NCBI GenBank assembly: GCA_027924585.1
Contig: BSBM01000643.1
Coordinates: forward strand, 19,579,001-19,643,000
Source of the DNA: Larix kaempferi
Taxonomy: Eukaryota; Streptophyta; Pinopsida; Pinales; Pinaceae
Reading direction: 5' to 3'
DNA: 64,000 nucleotides
Shown here: one piece after another, positions 31,139 through 43,028 of the stretch
How positions within the stretch are numbered: position 1 is the stretch's first letter
Layout of the letters: each line of letters begins with the position of its first letter
Translations under genes and position numbers: made by a program
The notes under the pieces: generated by a model
Told to the model about the DNA's origin: nothing
The model's input: only the letters and a program-made list of their open reading frames with translations
The model's database searches: none

Positions 31139-32310
31139 GCAGGGGATTATGCAGAAAATTGAAGAAGTCCACAAAATATTACCCCTACCGCAGGACTCAG
31201 AGTCCGAAGGGAAGTCGGGAGGAACTTCACAGCAAAGAACACCGCAGTTAACCATGACCGTTCCTGCGAAGTCCTGTATCGTCCATCTGGATCCGATAAC
31301 AATAAGCTTGCCTATGCCAAAACAACTAGTGTTAGACACGAAGGATGTCGAGCGTGTGGAGCTTGACTTGGCAAAGATACCACTGCCTGGGTTACACTAC
31401 TTACATCTGTAAGTTGTTGAAGAAATGCATGAGAGAACTACTGACGCGCTGAAGGGGCAGGCTGAGCTTCAAACAGCTAACAATCAGTTGGAGGAGTCTA
31501 GCTCGCGGATAGATATGGAACTACAGGATGAGTATGATCGTCGGAAAAGACTAGAGTCCACGATCACTACAGTCGCAGATGACATAGAAGAATTCAAAAT
31601 GCAGGTAGACCCCGCGGACATTGTCGTTAAGATGGGTGAACTGGTTAACACCCTTAAGACAAAGATGCAAGACATGGAGATTATACATGAGGCTAACATT
31701 GCTACCTTGAAGGAACATATAAACCCACAGACCCCACTAGATGAGCAGCAGTTAAGAGCAAAGGAGGTGAAGGCCGCAGCAGAGAATATTGCTGCCGAAG
31801 TGGCTAAGTGCCAGAGTCTATTGGAAGCAGTGTCGAAGGAATTCACTGCCCTCGAAGAAGACCCGAGATTGCTGCAAGTAAAGAATGCAGTGAAAGACAA
31901 GTAAGCAGCACTGGAACAGTTGGACACGGAAGTAAAAGCTCTGCTACAAAGAGATAGGTTGCATAAGTACAGAGATATCAATGCGCTAAAGAAAGAAGTG
32001 CAAGCTTTAAGATAAAAAGAGACTGAAATGGGAAAAAAGTCGCAACCCTTACTGGAGGACGCCAGCATGATCTCGCAGGAGATCGAGGAGAAGTTAAAAG
32101 AGTTGTGCGAGAACCAAGAATAGGTGGAAGGCCAGGTCGGCGATGAGATAACACCTGATATGCTGGAACAGTCAAGAAATTTGAGCAAGACATGAAGGAC
32201 GCAGTCGAAAAGCTTATTTCTACATACAATGAGTTCGCTACGAAGCTAGCTCCGCAGTCGGAGGAACAGCTTGGAGAAGTTGCAGGTGGCTCGGGGACGA
32301 GCCACATGTA
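31139..32310 (+). pseudogene. E2 ORF3, second part, long coiled coil
   Basis: Continues the frame cut at 18753. An S/P-rich segment (31170-31330) leads to a long heptad-type coiled coil from about 31420 to 32270 (ELQTANNQLEESSSRIDMEL, VKMGELVNTLKTKMQDMEII, AAENIAAEVAKCQSLLEAV, EMGKKSQPLLEDASMISQEI). Stops lie at about 31410, 31902, 32013, 32121 and later. Together with 17038-18753 it describes a protein of roughly 950 residues with an N-terminal globular domain and a C-terminal coiled coil. The same plan appears in E1 ORF3. Its role is unknown. Confidence 0.7.
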
Positions 32311-32323
32311 AGTGTTAGGGGTA

Positions 32324-33909
32324 TGTTGGGCCTGGCCCAAGTGGGGCAATTTTGAGCAAGGAGGAGTTTTGGAATTGTGGAGTTGAGCGCAGTTCAGTTG
32401 AAACATTTTTTTATAAGTCTCTGGGATGTTGCGAAGTTGCACGTAGCGCAGCGTCGAAAGAGCTGCGAAGATCAATACTGCGAGGAGGCAGTGCTGCGGT
32501 GTGTCTAGTCTACATGGATCTGGCAAAGCAGAGTGTTGGACAGAAGACGGCACAGATTTCGGTTAGACCAGCGGTGGTCTGTTTTTGGTAAATATGCTCT
32601 AGGATTACCAAGTGGCGGGTAGGAGCAGAAGAGGAAAGAAAGCAATTGGTCGCACATGCGAAAGAACCACTACCTAAACTAGTTGTACGAGACCGTTAGA
32701 GGAAGAACGGCTCAGTGAAAGTGACCTATTGGCATGCATGCGACAGGAAGGCCGATAGCGACATGGGCATGCGTTGGAGGCAGGCCATGACAAAATATTC
32801 GTTACCAGAAGCCAACAAGCTCGATGAGCTGGAAATTGTAATGGTTTTGTAAACCTAAGGGTTTTTGCCTGCGGATTGTAAAGACATCACCTACGGGCAT
32901 GATCTATAAATAAGGAAATTTTGTATGGGGAAGGGTTGTTGATTGAAAGGGTTAATCTTCATTGTATTCATTAATAGATCTCTTTTGAGAGACAATTTTG
33001 TAAAGGCTCTGCAGCTGTGTGCACAGAGGCCAAGAGAGAGAGAAGAGGGTCTGCAAGCTGAGTGCGCAGACAAAGAACTATTGTACCCTTCCCAAAGACT
33101 AATATAACAACAGTTCTTGTGGAAATAGCCTCCATCCGGGGGGGTGAACCACGTTAAATACTGTGTAGTGTGATTGTTGTGTCTCTCCATTTGCTTATTT
33201 GCCTACTTTGAATGTCTGGATTCACATTTATAAGTTGTATGTTAATGCTTTTATATGTGTTCGCCATAGAGGAAAGATGGGAATAATATGTTAAGTTTTA
33301 CAAGAATAGATGAATGATGAATGCGCAGTATTCTAATTTGGTGGAAGTATCAGTTGATTGAATGATCACAAGTATACGTAGAGGTTTGATTGTGTAACTC
33401 TTTGAATACACTACACTGGAGGTGCGCGGCCTCGTATATTTCGTTTGTTTTCCTCTGTTCTAAAAGCTACTAATCTAAGGTAGTAGGTGAATGGTTGAGT
33501 GTTAGAGTAAAACCTCCATAATGGTTAAGTTTGGAAGAGGAAGTGTATAACCCCGTTACGTTGTCCTATTAATGGTATCCTGCTTGAACCGCGCAGCCCT
33601 TGGGTGCGCTAGTTGCGCAGCGGTTAGTTTGTAGAAGTGCGGACTGCGACGCAGTCTATCATCGCGCAGTCCTCAGTTCACAGTGCAGGTCTGATAGTGT
33701 GTTGCGTAGTAGTCCTGTCTGAACAACTCATCAGACCACTGTGGAAACCTGATTTCGCAGTGCCCCCATAGTTACACATCGAGTGAGACCTCAGCCTGTT
33801 CGCTGGTTGTTGCTGAAAGGGCCAGTGAGAATGGGTTTTGTTGGTTCATTGAAACTGTGAAGAACCTGGGTCTACATTGGAAACCTCTAGATCAGTACTT
33901 AAGCCAACA
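32324..33909 (+). repeat. E2 3' LTR
   Basis: Starts TGTTGGGCCTGG after the purine-rich TTAGGGGTA and ends AAGCCAACA, giving a TGTTGG/CCAACA inverted repeat. The TATA box is at 32903-32915. Its last 331 bp match 9200-9530 with about 9% difference. The 5' border could instead be TGTTAGGGG at 32313. Confidence 0.85.
32903..32915 (+). promoter_or_regulatory. TATA box of the E2 LTR
   Basis: TCTATAAATAAGG, about 580 bp into the LTR. Confidence 0.65.
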
Positions 33910-35319
33910 CATAACTCCTTTTGTTATATCCTAACCCATTTTTTTCACTTGATGGTATTTGGTCACTTAGGATGTCATTTAGAGTCTTCGAGTTATTCTC
34001 AAACTTTGTTTTAATAGATCATAAAGTCTCTTTTTAAGATGAATAATTTATGCTTCAAGTCTTTTAGAGTCCTGCATTCTTTCTTTGAACTGCAATTCTA
34101 GGTCCTCTTCAATCTTCTTATCCTCTTGAAGTTGGATCTTCATATCAACAATGGTTTGGCTTGACTCTTTATCTCTTGTCTTTTTTCCTTCTTCATAATC
34201 AGCTAGTTGTGTTCTTGAATGTTTATTCTTCCTTTTACTTTTTCTCAATTCTTCAAGAGCACTTATGAGTTCAGCTTTTAGGTCCACCTCTCCTTTCATA
34301 TCTGATTCATCATCAGGATCTTGAGTTTCTATTCCCATTAATAGAATTTATGTTTCTTCATCTTCACTTGTTTCTTCATCTTCACTATCTTCCATAGTGT
34401 AAAGGATCTTCTTATTCCCATTAAACTTCTTCTTGTTTCCTGGTTTTCTCTTCTGTAATTTCTTAGAGATTTCTCTATCATCATTATCATCTTGTTTAGG
34501 ATAGGGACATTTTGAGGTAAAATGTCCAATTCTTCCATAGTTAAAGCACTTCATGGGTAGCTTTCCTTTGTACTTGCCAGTACCTTTCTCAAGTTTCTTG
34601 ATGAAAAGAGCTTCTTCATCATCTGAGTTCTCTAAGTGGTTCTTGGGTAATGCTTCATATTTCTTTGACTCTTTTGTCGCTTTAAATGCTGCCTCTTTTC
34701 TTGATGGTCTATTTTGTCATGTTCTCATCTTATAGGCAGTGAAGATCCCATGTAGATCATCCACTGTCAGAAATTCAAGATCATCTCGATCTTCTACAGT
34801 AGACACTTTTGAGTCATACTTCATTGGTAGGGTTCTTGGTACTTTTTCAACAACTTCTTTCTCCTTTATCTCTCCTCCCGGGCCTCTAATACCATTGACA
34901 ATTTTATCTCTTCTTAGAAGATATTCTGCAATAATTTCTTCCTCTTTCATTTTTAGATTTTCGAACTGCCCTTTGTATGTTTGAAGTTTGGATTGTTTGA
35001 CTTTGGTAGCTCCTTCATAAACATTTTTTAATTTATCCCAAGCATCTTTGGTTGTCTTACATTGCATGACTTTAACAAACACTGAACTTGCTAATCCATT
35101 CAAAATTTCGTTCAAACCTTTTGCATTGGATTCATATTTATCTTGTCCATCTCTATATGTAGGTGGGTTGTCTGGTATTTTATAACCTTTTTCAACAACA
35201 TTCCAAACTTTGCATCCAGGAGACATTAGATGGAATCTCATTCTTACACTCCAATATGCATAATTATCTTCTATGAATAATGGGGGTCTATTAGCAGCTA
35301 AACCTTCTTGTTGATCCAT
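33910..35319 (-). pseudogene. copia gag, truncated by E2
   Basis: The gag starts at ATG 35319 (MDQQEGLAANRPPLFIEDNY) and has the copia-type UBN2 gag domain: YAYWSVRMRFHLMSPGCKVW, KDAWDKLKNVYEGATKVKQS and KMKEEEIIAEYLLRRDKIVNG. A TGA near 34717 and later stops break the frame. The zinc knuckle at 34554-34495 reads CFNYGRIGHFTSKC, so the second Cys is replaced by Tyr. Lys/Glu-rich coiled-coil sequence follows (34340-34050), then LGYNKRSYV at the cut. It would package copia RNA. The protease and pol are not in the window. Confidence 0.88.
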
Positions 35320-35372
35320 AGTGGTTTTAAATAGGATCTTCCTTCCAATGATTTAAACCGTAGTGAAGGATC

Positions 35373-35388
35373 CTACTCTGATACCAAT
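35373..35388 (-). promoter_or_regulatory. copia primer-binding site (tRNA-iMet)
   Basis: On the minus strand, ATTGGTATCAGAGTAG directly follows the LTR end CCAACA. TGGTATCAGAG pairs with the 3' end of initiator Met tRNA. Confidence 0.9.
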
Positions 35389-36022
35389 TGTTGGTTTATC
35401 CAGCAATACTGAGAGGGGGGGTGAATCAGTATTGCCTTCTTTTTCTTTTATTGGAACAATTAGTATTAAAACAAGATAAACAATGAATCAAATAAGTAAG
35501 GACACAGAATTTTATCGTGGAAACCTCAAAGAGAAAACCACAAAATCAAACTCATTAATAAGATGACTTTTACAAAATTGTTTTTCCGCTACTACAGAAA
35601 GGATGCACCAACACCCCAATTTTTCTATCTACACCAACAGATAAGGATGCCAAAACAGCTCTGTTTTCCAGCCACTACTGGAAGGAGGCTACAACCCCCT
35701 GTAGGATTGCAGCCTACCCTAGCACCACCCTACCACCCTAATTTGATTCTATCAAATTTCCAAATCTTCTTATTTCTTCAATTTTGTCACTGGTTATTCT
35801 TCATTTTCTTGGTCTCTGTCTTTTCTTGATGCTACTTCAATCTGGACTACTGAGACATCTTTCTTCCAATTCAAGTATATGTTTATATATCTTTAATATC
35901 ATGTATCTCTTCATTTTACAGCCGCATCTCTTCATTCTGAAACTTGTGTCTTTTCACAATCGTGTCTTTCCAAAAATATTAAATCTATGTTTATTATTTA
36001 ATGAATAATATACTATGTTTAT
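35389..36022 (-). repeat. copia 5' LTR, PBS-side part
   Basis: On the plus strand it starts TGTTGGTTTATCCAGC next to the primer site and runs to the LINE-A target site. The other part is 44085-44713. Confidence 0.83.
36004..36022 (+). repeat. left TSD of LINE-A, 19 bp
   Basis: AATAATATACTATGTTTAT, perfectly repeated at 44066-44084 right after the LINE poly(A). Confidence 0.93.
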
Positions 36023-36251
36023 CCGATAGCGGTACATGAATTCCTGTAGCAGATTGTCATTTTCAGAATTCCCGTAGGAGTTGTAAATTCCAGTAGTAAT
36101 TATCAGGTTTCATGTAGTCCATATCTCTTTCTTTCAATCGCCTCTTCATTCAGTAGGCAATGGAAAACAAATTATCTAGCACATTAGGTTCAACATACAC
36201 TTCCTACAATTAATGTCGAGCTCTGAGACGGCTGCCTAGGGTTTCTCAGTG

Positions 36252-37590
36252 ATGGCTTCCCCCCATGTGGCACCTCTCGCAGGCCACTGACTGGCCCTTC
36301 TCTATGCTCATGGACCCCGCCCCAGATTCAAGTCCAGTGGATCGTCGTTGGAGATTGGACGAAGCTCTCCATTCATTGGTTGTTGCAACACCTTCAATTC
36401 CCTCTCCCTCCTCGGATTCTTACGATGCAAACTTCATCAAACAGGCTTCCACCCCCCGTATCCAGATCCTGTCAGCAACTTCTAGATTAAAATCCATCGC
36501 ACTGAGCGAGCGAGGTTTAATCGATCAATTCATAGGTATTTGGCCCTCTCCCAAAACTATGGACACATGGATCAATAAAAACTGGATGCCCTTGATTTGT
36601 GGTGGTCTCCAACATTGTTTCTGCGGTAAAGTATTCTTTACCTTTCTCTTTGAAAACAAAGATGACAGGGATTTTATTTTTAGAAGTGGTCCTTATTTCA
36701 TGGGCTCAAGGGGTCTGTATTTAAACCGATGAAGCTTAAACTTCGATCCGGAAAAGGATGTTCCTTCAGCAGTACAGGTTTGGGTGTGCCTCCCACACCT
36801 TCCTCTCCATTGTTGGAATGGTGAAACCTTGCAATCTATTGGAAATTCACTAGGAAAATACATTGACAAAGCGGAGCTAAAGGTGCCACTATTTTCATGT
36901 GCAAGGATTTGTGTCGAAGTAGATTTCGAAAAAGGCTTGCCGGAGATTGTGAACCTATTTATGGACTGATGGGAACACATGAAGCAAGTATAATACGAGC
37001 AGTTACCCTTCAAATGCAAAAAATGTCATGAATACGGTCACTTCATCAAGAACTGCCCAAAGACTGCTCAAGAAGCCCCGGAGAAAAATCAAGAGGATGG
37101 ATGGAAGCCTGTGAAAAAGGGAAGGAAATCTACTCAACTAGCACCAGTCTCAGCTGAAACTACAGATAAAGGGAACTCTCATGCAGGAAAAAGCGCCTCA
37201 ACCAACAATCAATTCCATTCAATGACCTTAGAAGAAGGATAAATCTCTGTCCCGGCCTCTAATCCAAGTGAACTTGTAATAGAGGAACTACTGGCACCCT
37301 TTAATCCTTCGCCTACCTCGCCCAAAGATGACCATGTCATTGAAACTTTGGAAGACAGCGTAACCCCTAGTGGATCTTGGGCAGACAAGCTTAGGAGCAG
37401 CAAAATAATACCTCAAATCCCCTCCATAGAGAATTCACCCTCGCACGACACGATGTATGATCAAGACTCAGCCACGCTGCCAAATACTAAAGGAATAAAA
37501 TCACTACGATACCACAGATAAATGGAAGCCGAAAGAGAACTAGAACTGGGAAGGCAAAAAAGTTTGGAAGATACAAAGCTTTTGTAAATC
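36252..37590 (+). pseudogene. LINE-A ORF1 (DUF4283 plus zinc knuckle)
   Basis: RNA-binding ORF1 protein of a plant LINE. The probable start is ATG 36252, with an early shift in a C run (36259-36264) into the main frame. The DUF4283 region includes IWPSPKTMDTWINKNWMP, FTFLFENKDDRDFIFRSGPY and, after a TGA at 36730-36732 (Trp expected), VWVCLPHLPLHCWNGETLQ and IGNSLGKYIDKAELK. A CCHC zinc knuckle CKKCHEYGHFIKNC is at 37015-37056, followed by a basic, then Ser/Pro/Glu-rich tail. Further stops lie at about 36968, 36990, 37240, 37519 and 37585. The same region is recognisable in LINE-B on the other strand. Confidence 0.85.
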
Positions 37591-37657
37591 CCGAAAAATC
37601 TAGGAGGAAAAAAAGACGGCAGGTCCCGAGCAGGGCCTCAATCTTAGCAAAAAATAA

Positions 37658-40600
37658 TGAAAGCAATCTCCTGGAACTGCAGAGGTCTGGGCAGCACAAA
37701 TAAAATTGAAGCTCTGAAAATTATGATAAAATCCTAAAAGCCGGATCTTTTGCTCATCCAGGAGACCAAAATGCAGGAGGAAGAAATTAGGGCACTCTCT
37801 TGTGCTATTTGGAAAGATTGTAATCTTTCTTCCCTTAGCTCCAGAGGCACCTCCGGAGGTATAGCCACCTTTACTTCTAGTAATTTTCTTATTTCTTCAA
37901 CCAAATAAATTCATCATTGGATCCTCAACGAGATTCAGGACAAGAACAACTCCAATACGCTATTCATATGCAACGTTTATGGGATGACCCATTACAAGGA
38001 CAAAGTGGCGTTTTGGGATGAACTTTCCAGCCTAAAGGGGGAGTTAAAAGACAAGGATCTAATCATCGTGGGCGACTTCAATGTAACCAAAGCTCAAAAA
38101 GAAAAGCGTGGAGGTAATAAGGTCAGAGATCCATTTGGGGAAAGGATGGAAGATCTTATCACAGACTTGGATCTACTAGATATCCAACTGAAGAATGGGA
38201 AGTTTACGTGGAACAATAGAAGAGTAGGGGTTAGACACATTGCGGCCAGACTGGATAGATTTCTGGTTAGCACTTATTTCCTGCAAAAAGATCTCCTGCC
38301 TCCCTCCTTTATCATCCCTTCGAATAACTCTGATCACAAACCTATTTCCTTAACCCTCTCCATCCCATTCATCCTTGGTCCCATCCCCTTCAGATTCAAT
38401 CCACTCTGGACTCAGGATGCAAACTTCTTAGTCCTTGTTCATAACGCCTGGAACACTCCATGTGTCGGCTCGCCAAGCTATATCTGGGAAACCAGGCTCT
38501 GTTCCGTTCGCTATACACTTAAAAACTGGGCAAAATCTTCTTTCAAGAACCTTGGGACGATAAAACTCTCTCTTCAATCCAATATTGTTGAGCACAAATC
38601 CAAAATGGATCTTGAAGATGTAACGCCTCTCTCCCTCTACCTTGAAAAATATTTAAATCAGAAAATCCTCATCGCTACCAAACAGGAAGAAGATATGTGG
38701 AGACTGAAATCCAGACAATTGTGGTTAAAAAGAGGAGACAGCAACACCACCTACTTCCACAAGCAAACAAAGATCCACCTCAATCACAATGAAATCACTG
38801 AATTGAAAGATCAAAATGGGATCAAAATCACTGATCAAGAATATTTGAAAAGCCATGCTTTCAACCACTTTCGGGATCTCTACACCGACAAAGATGAAGC
38901 AGATCTAGAAGCTCAAGCTACCCTTCTTCATGGCATCCCCTCGTTGATCATTGATTCTGAAAATAGAGAGCTTTCCAAACCTGTTCTCGAATTCAAAATC
39001 CTAAATTTTATTTGGTCTCTCCAACTAGACAAACCCCCTGGTCCAGACGGCTTCACCATAAACTTTTACAGAGGAGCATACGGAATTATCAAAGATGATC
39101 TGAAAAGAATGCTTAACTGGACTCGAAAGAAAGACAAGATTGGGGGAGCAACCAACTCATCCTTCCTATCCTGGTCACAAAAGAAAAAAAACCCCTCACT
39201 ATTGACTGCTTCAGGTCAATCTCTCTTTGCAACACTTCTTACAAAATCCTCTCCAAGATCCTGGCCACTAGGATGAAAAGAGTAATGAACCGCCTCATCT
39301 CCGAGACTCAAGGAGGCTTCATTGCAAGGCGGTAGATCCTAGACAACATTATCATCGTCCAGGAAGCAATTCACTCAAGCATGGAAAAGCAACAACAAGG
39401 TATGGCGGTCAAACTGGATATGGCCAATGCTTTTGATAGAGTAAATCATTCCTTCATGTTTGAAATTATGGTTAAATTTGGATTCTCTAATAGATTTGTT
39501 AGATGGGTTAAGTCCTGCATTAGCAGTCCTTGGATTGTTCCACAAATCAATGGCAGGCCTACCAACTTCTTCCAAGTATCCCGAGGACTGAGGCAGGGTT
39601 GCCCCATGTCTCCCTTTCTCTATCTCCTCGTGGTTGAATCCTTGAGCAGAAAACTACAGCTCATGCAAGACTCCGACAAGCTCAAAGGTATGAAAATAGC
39701 TAGAGGGGTAAAAGCTTCCAATCATGGACAATTTGCTGATGATATGATCTTGCTCTAGGGGGGCTCCACTATCATCATTGAAAGATTCAACAATGCGCTG
39801 AGTACCTTCCTCAAAGCCTCAGATGGAAAAATAAATGCGGGAAAATCAAAAGTATATGGATGGAACTACCCATCTGGAAACTTGGATCGCATTGCTAGGA
39901 TATTTGGTTTTGAAGGAATCACTGTCTGGAACTCCTTCAATTACCTTGGCATCCCAATATTCAAGGGTAAAAAAAGAGTTGCATATTGGCACGGGTTGAT
40001 TGATAAAATCAAAAAGAAGATAGCCTCATGGGGCTCCAGGTGGCTAAACTCGACTGGAAAGCTTGTCCTCATAAAATCGATTCTTTCATCTTATCCCCTG
40101 TACACCTGCTCCATTTCCCTAGCTCCCAAAACTGTGATCAAAGATATTACTAAAGAGTTAAAGACGTGTGTGTGGCAAGGAGGCAAGTCAAATAATGCTA
40201 AGAAATTTCACTTGATAAACTGGGATTTAGTCTGCAGTCCCAAAAATTGCGGGGGGGTTGGTGTTAAAGATCCGGCAATCATGAACATAGCTTTGGGAGA
40301 AAAAATTCTCTGGAGAAAAATCTCAGGGAAGAAAGCTTGGTGGAAAGATATCCTTTGTAAAAAATATATGCACGGAAGCAGGAAAAGATGTGTAGAAAGC
40401 ATTGAGCAGGACAAAACTGGTTCCCTTATCTAGGCCCTCTGTCAAAAAGTAGCTTTCATTATACAGGACCATCTATTCTGATCCCGGGCAGTGGCAAACA
40501 AATTAGTATATGGCATGACAAGTTCAGCAAATCCCACCCCCCCTTATCTTCACAAGACTTCGTTGATCTAAAAATATGGATGGATAATGAAAACTTGTGT

Positions 40601-41921
40601 ACTCTTTTTTACATATCTACCTGGACTAGACATGGCCATTGGGCTGGCTGGAAATATTTGGATATCCCGAAATATCTGAGCATAGACTTCCAACTCCTCC
40701 TCTCTTCTCTCGACGGTGCAAATCCAGTGCACCGCAAGTTAATGGATAAAAGGGGGTGGGGAAAGACTGGTTAATATTCAGTTAAAGACGTCTATCATTT
40801 AGTTGATAACAGCAAGCACAATAGGAGTAAGAACAACAAATGGAATGCAGTCTAGAGCAAGGATGGGCTTCCGAAGATAAACACTTTCTCTTGGACTCTT
40901 GCTCATTGCAAAACGCTCACCGCTGAAAATCTTAGAAGAAGGGGAATTGAAGGCCCTGCGTGGTGCATCTTATGCAAAGAAAATGATGAAACCCTCGACC
41001 ACCTTTTTCTCGAGTGCAAGTTCTCCCAAGAATTTTGGCATAGAGCGTATCAATATCTGCCTTTCAACTTGACTATGCCCATTGAATGGCACGACCTCTT
41101 TACATGTTGGAAGGATTACTACCAAGGCTCATTGTCAAATAAACCAGACTTCCAAAGAGCCTGGGAGGCACTTCCAAAACTCATCTATTGGAAGATTTGG
41201 AATGCACGAAATAAAGAAATATTCGAGGAAAAAAATCCACCCCGAGCACTACTCTTGTTTCTGCTAAAGCTCTTTGGATAGAATCCCTAATTTCTAGAGG
41301 TATGAGAAATATCAATAAAGAAAACCTTACTAATGAAGAAAAAAATTGGGCTACCGATTTCTTAATTCAAGTTCAAAGCAACCACCAGCCTCATCTCACC
41401 AAAAGGCCAAACTCCAAGCAATGGCATATTAGAATGAGCGATGATGCATTCCGGTCTTGGAAAAAAATCTAGGAAGTAAATCCCTTTTCTTTGATGGAGA
41501 TTCAAAAGGAAACCCTGGGCTGGCAGGAGCGGGTGGAGTCCTCTATGACTCTGATGGAACTGGAATGAAAGATTATGCATGGGGATTAGGAAAAAATTCC
41601 AACAACGGAGTTGAATGGCTCACCCTGATTAAAGGACTTGAACTTGCGAGAAGTGATGGTATTGAGGACCTAGTTGTTTTCGGTGACTCATTGCTGATTA
41701 TAAGGGAAGCTAGGAGTCTGGAAAATTGTAGAAAGATGCCCTCCACCAGGATGCATCATCTGCTGAAAAACATCATCAAGGAATATAAAGCAATCAATTT
41801 TCTTCACATTCTAAGATCCAATAATAGAGAAGCGGATAAAATGGAGAATAATGGAGTTAAGCTAGCTTGTGGGGTATTGGTTTCCAATCAACAAGGCCTT
41901 GGAATTGCTTGGGTTCCTTAA
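37658..41921 (+). pseudogene. LINE-A ORF2: endonuclease, reverse transcriptase, zf-RVT, RNase H
   Basis: ORF2 does target-primed reverse transcription. The start ATG 37658 opens the endonuclease/exonuclease/phosphatase domain (ISWNCRGLGS, LLLIQETKM, LIIVGDFNV, NNSDHKPISL) to about 38390, with a frameshift near 37980. The RT begins with PPGPDGFTINFY near 39030, shifts frame near 39150, and has VKLDMANAFDRVNHSF, RGLRQGCPMSPFLYLL and the catalytic FADD at 39732-39743. A stop lies at 39757, and a further shift near 40440. A zf-RVT (CILCKENDETLDHLFLEC) is near 40965-41020. RNase H at 41470-41921 keeps the acidic residues (FFDGDSKGNPG, NNGVEWLTLIKGLELA, VVFGDSLLIIREA, NNREADKMEN). Confidence 0.93.
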
Positions 41922-42272
41922 TCCCCATCGTTCCATATGTCTAATTTCATGCTCATTGTTAATTTTTGGAATTGGCATTAGCCCAAGACCAATCTCACCC
42001 CTCCCCGAGATCCTCAACGTCAACCTCAGTGATTCAATCGAGGCCATCCTCAGCGTACACTAGAAGATTCGGGATCATCTCGCACAATCGACTGTTACAG
42101 CGTAATTTTCCACCTTGTGAGCATCAGCACTATTTGGCCTGCAGGATCCATTTTATTGACTCAGATCCACTTTATATCCTTCAGACACTATTTTTTCCTA
42201 TTTTTTTCTTTGTACGCTAGCTGCATCACTACAGTGGGCGTACCTGCGAGTTGCATCACTATAGCCCACGGG

Positions 42273-42277
42273 TAGCA
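42273..42277 (+). repeat. left TSD of the solo LTR in LINE-A (TAGCA)
   Basis: TAGCA precedes TGTAAAATGG and follows the LTR end at 42932-42936. Confidence 0.85.
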
Positions 42278-42931
42278 TGTAAAATGGTAAAAATCACTAG
42301 GTTATTACTTTTTACTCCCAAAAGGTGGTCATAGGGTGACCTTCGGCCCTCCATTTTCCCCGAAATGCCTCGATGTGTCCTTTCACTTACCTTTGGGAGG
42401 ACTATATATTGAGCACATATGGCTTATGGATGGGAGGAGAAAGGAGAGCAAGAGAACTCTAGTGGATTTTTTCCCTATCTTGATTCTACACTCATTGATC
42501 CTTGTAGTTGTGAACCCTTTATGTTCACCTTCCAAACTCCTATCATAGTTTGAGTTTGCCATTCCATGGAGGATTGAAGTGGTGGAGGCACAAGTGGATT
42601 GACCCAGATCTTGGTTCAGATTGGTTGCCGGCAAGAGGTCGTATCACATTGTACTTCTTGTTGTTTATTAATAGAAATACTCATATTCTTGTCCATTAAT
42701 GTTGTGAATGTTGTTTATAATACATTGGGTTGCATTTACTTATAATATCATGGACCATTGCTATTGATGATGTTAATGTCATTTATATATTATATGCACT
42801 TGTTGTATATTGGTTGTCAAGACTAATTTGTAGATTCAAGTGCATGGATTGAAAGCTCCAATGGGGATCTACATCAAACGTTTGGATCAAGGTTGGTTAT
42901 ATTATTCATTATTTTAGCATTGTCATTTACA
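42278..42931. mobile_element. solo LTR (654 bp) inside LINE-A
   Basis: Bounded by TGTAAA and TTTACA (perfect 6-bp inverted repeat) and a TAGCA TSD. A TATA-like ACTATATATTGAGC at 42401-42414 suggests plus orientation. There is no internal element sequence, so it is the product of LTR-LTR recombination. Confidence 0.83.
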
Positions 42932-43028
42932 TAGCATAGTACTGAGAATTGAGTTAGTTTCTGGTAATCAGCTGTCTGTTGTGGTCTACCCCAAGCCATA
43001 GGAAGTTTTCTCCAAAAAATCGACCCAC

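Larger units (their letters stand above)
9200..33909 (+). mobile_element. E2: old Ty3/gypsy element, interrupted by E1 and E3
   Basis: E2 comprises the end of its 5' LTR (9200-9530), a leader and gag (9531-12133), protease, a second gag-like block, RT, RNase H and integrase (to 16411), and ORF3 (17038-18753 continued at 31139-32310). Its 3' LTR is 32324-33909. E3 (18754-31133) is inserted in ORF3, and E1 is inserted in the 5' LTR. The two visible LTR ends are both exactly 331 bp and differ at about 30 positions by eye, mostly transitions, so E2 is old. Its right flank enters a minus-strand copia gag at 33910. Confidence 0.9.
41922..43028 (+). other. LINE-A sequence between ORF2 and ORF3, with a solo LTR
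   Basis: No gene is seen. About 350 bp follow the ORF2 stop, then the solo LTR (42278-42931) and about 90 bp before the ORF3 start codon. GTTGCATCACTA/GCTGCATCACTA direct repeats flank 42220-42265. Confidence 0.6.

Noticed and set aside
31484-32188. 234-codon minus-strand frame opposite E2 ORF3
   Set aside because: It is Ser/Cys/Leu-rich and mirrors the coiled-coil coding strand, which is clearly the real one.
32313-32323. Alternative start of the E2 3' LTR at TGTTAGGGG
   Set aside because: TGTTGGG at 32324 gives a longer inverted match to CCAACA and leaves TTAGGGGTA as purine tract, so I preferred it. The difference is 11 bp.
36186-36195. Copia LTR end at TTCAACA 36189-36195
   Set aside because: This gave an 807-bp LTR, but the perfect 19-bp LINE TSD at 36004-36022 and 44066-44084 shows that the LTR is cut at 36022 and resumes at 44085.
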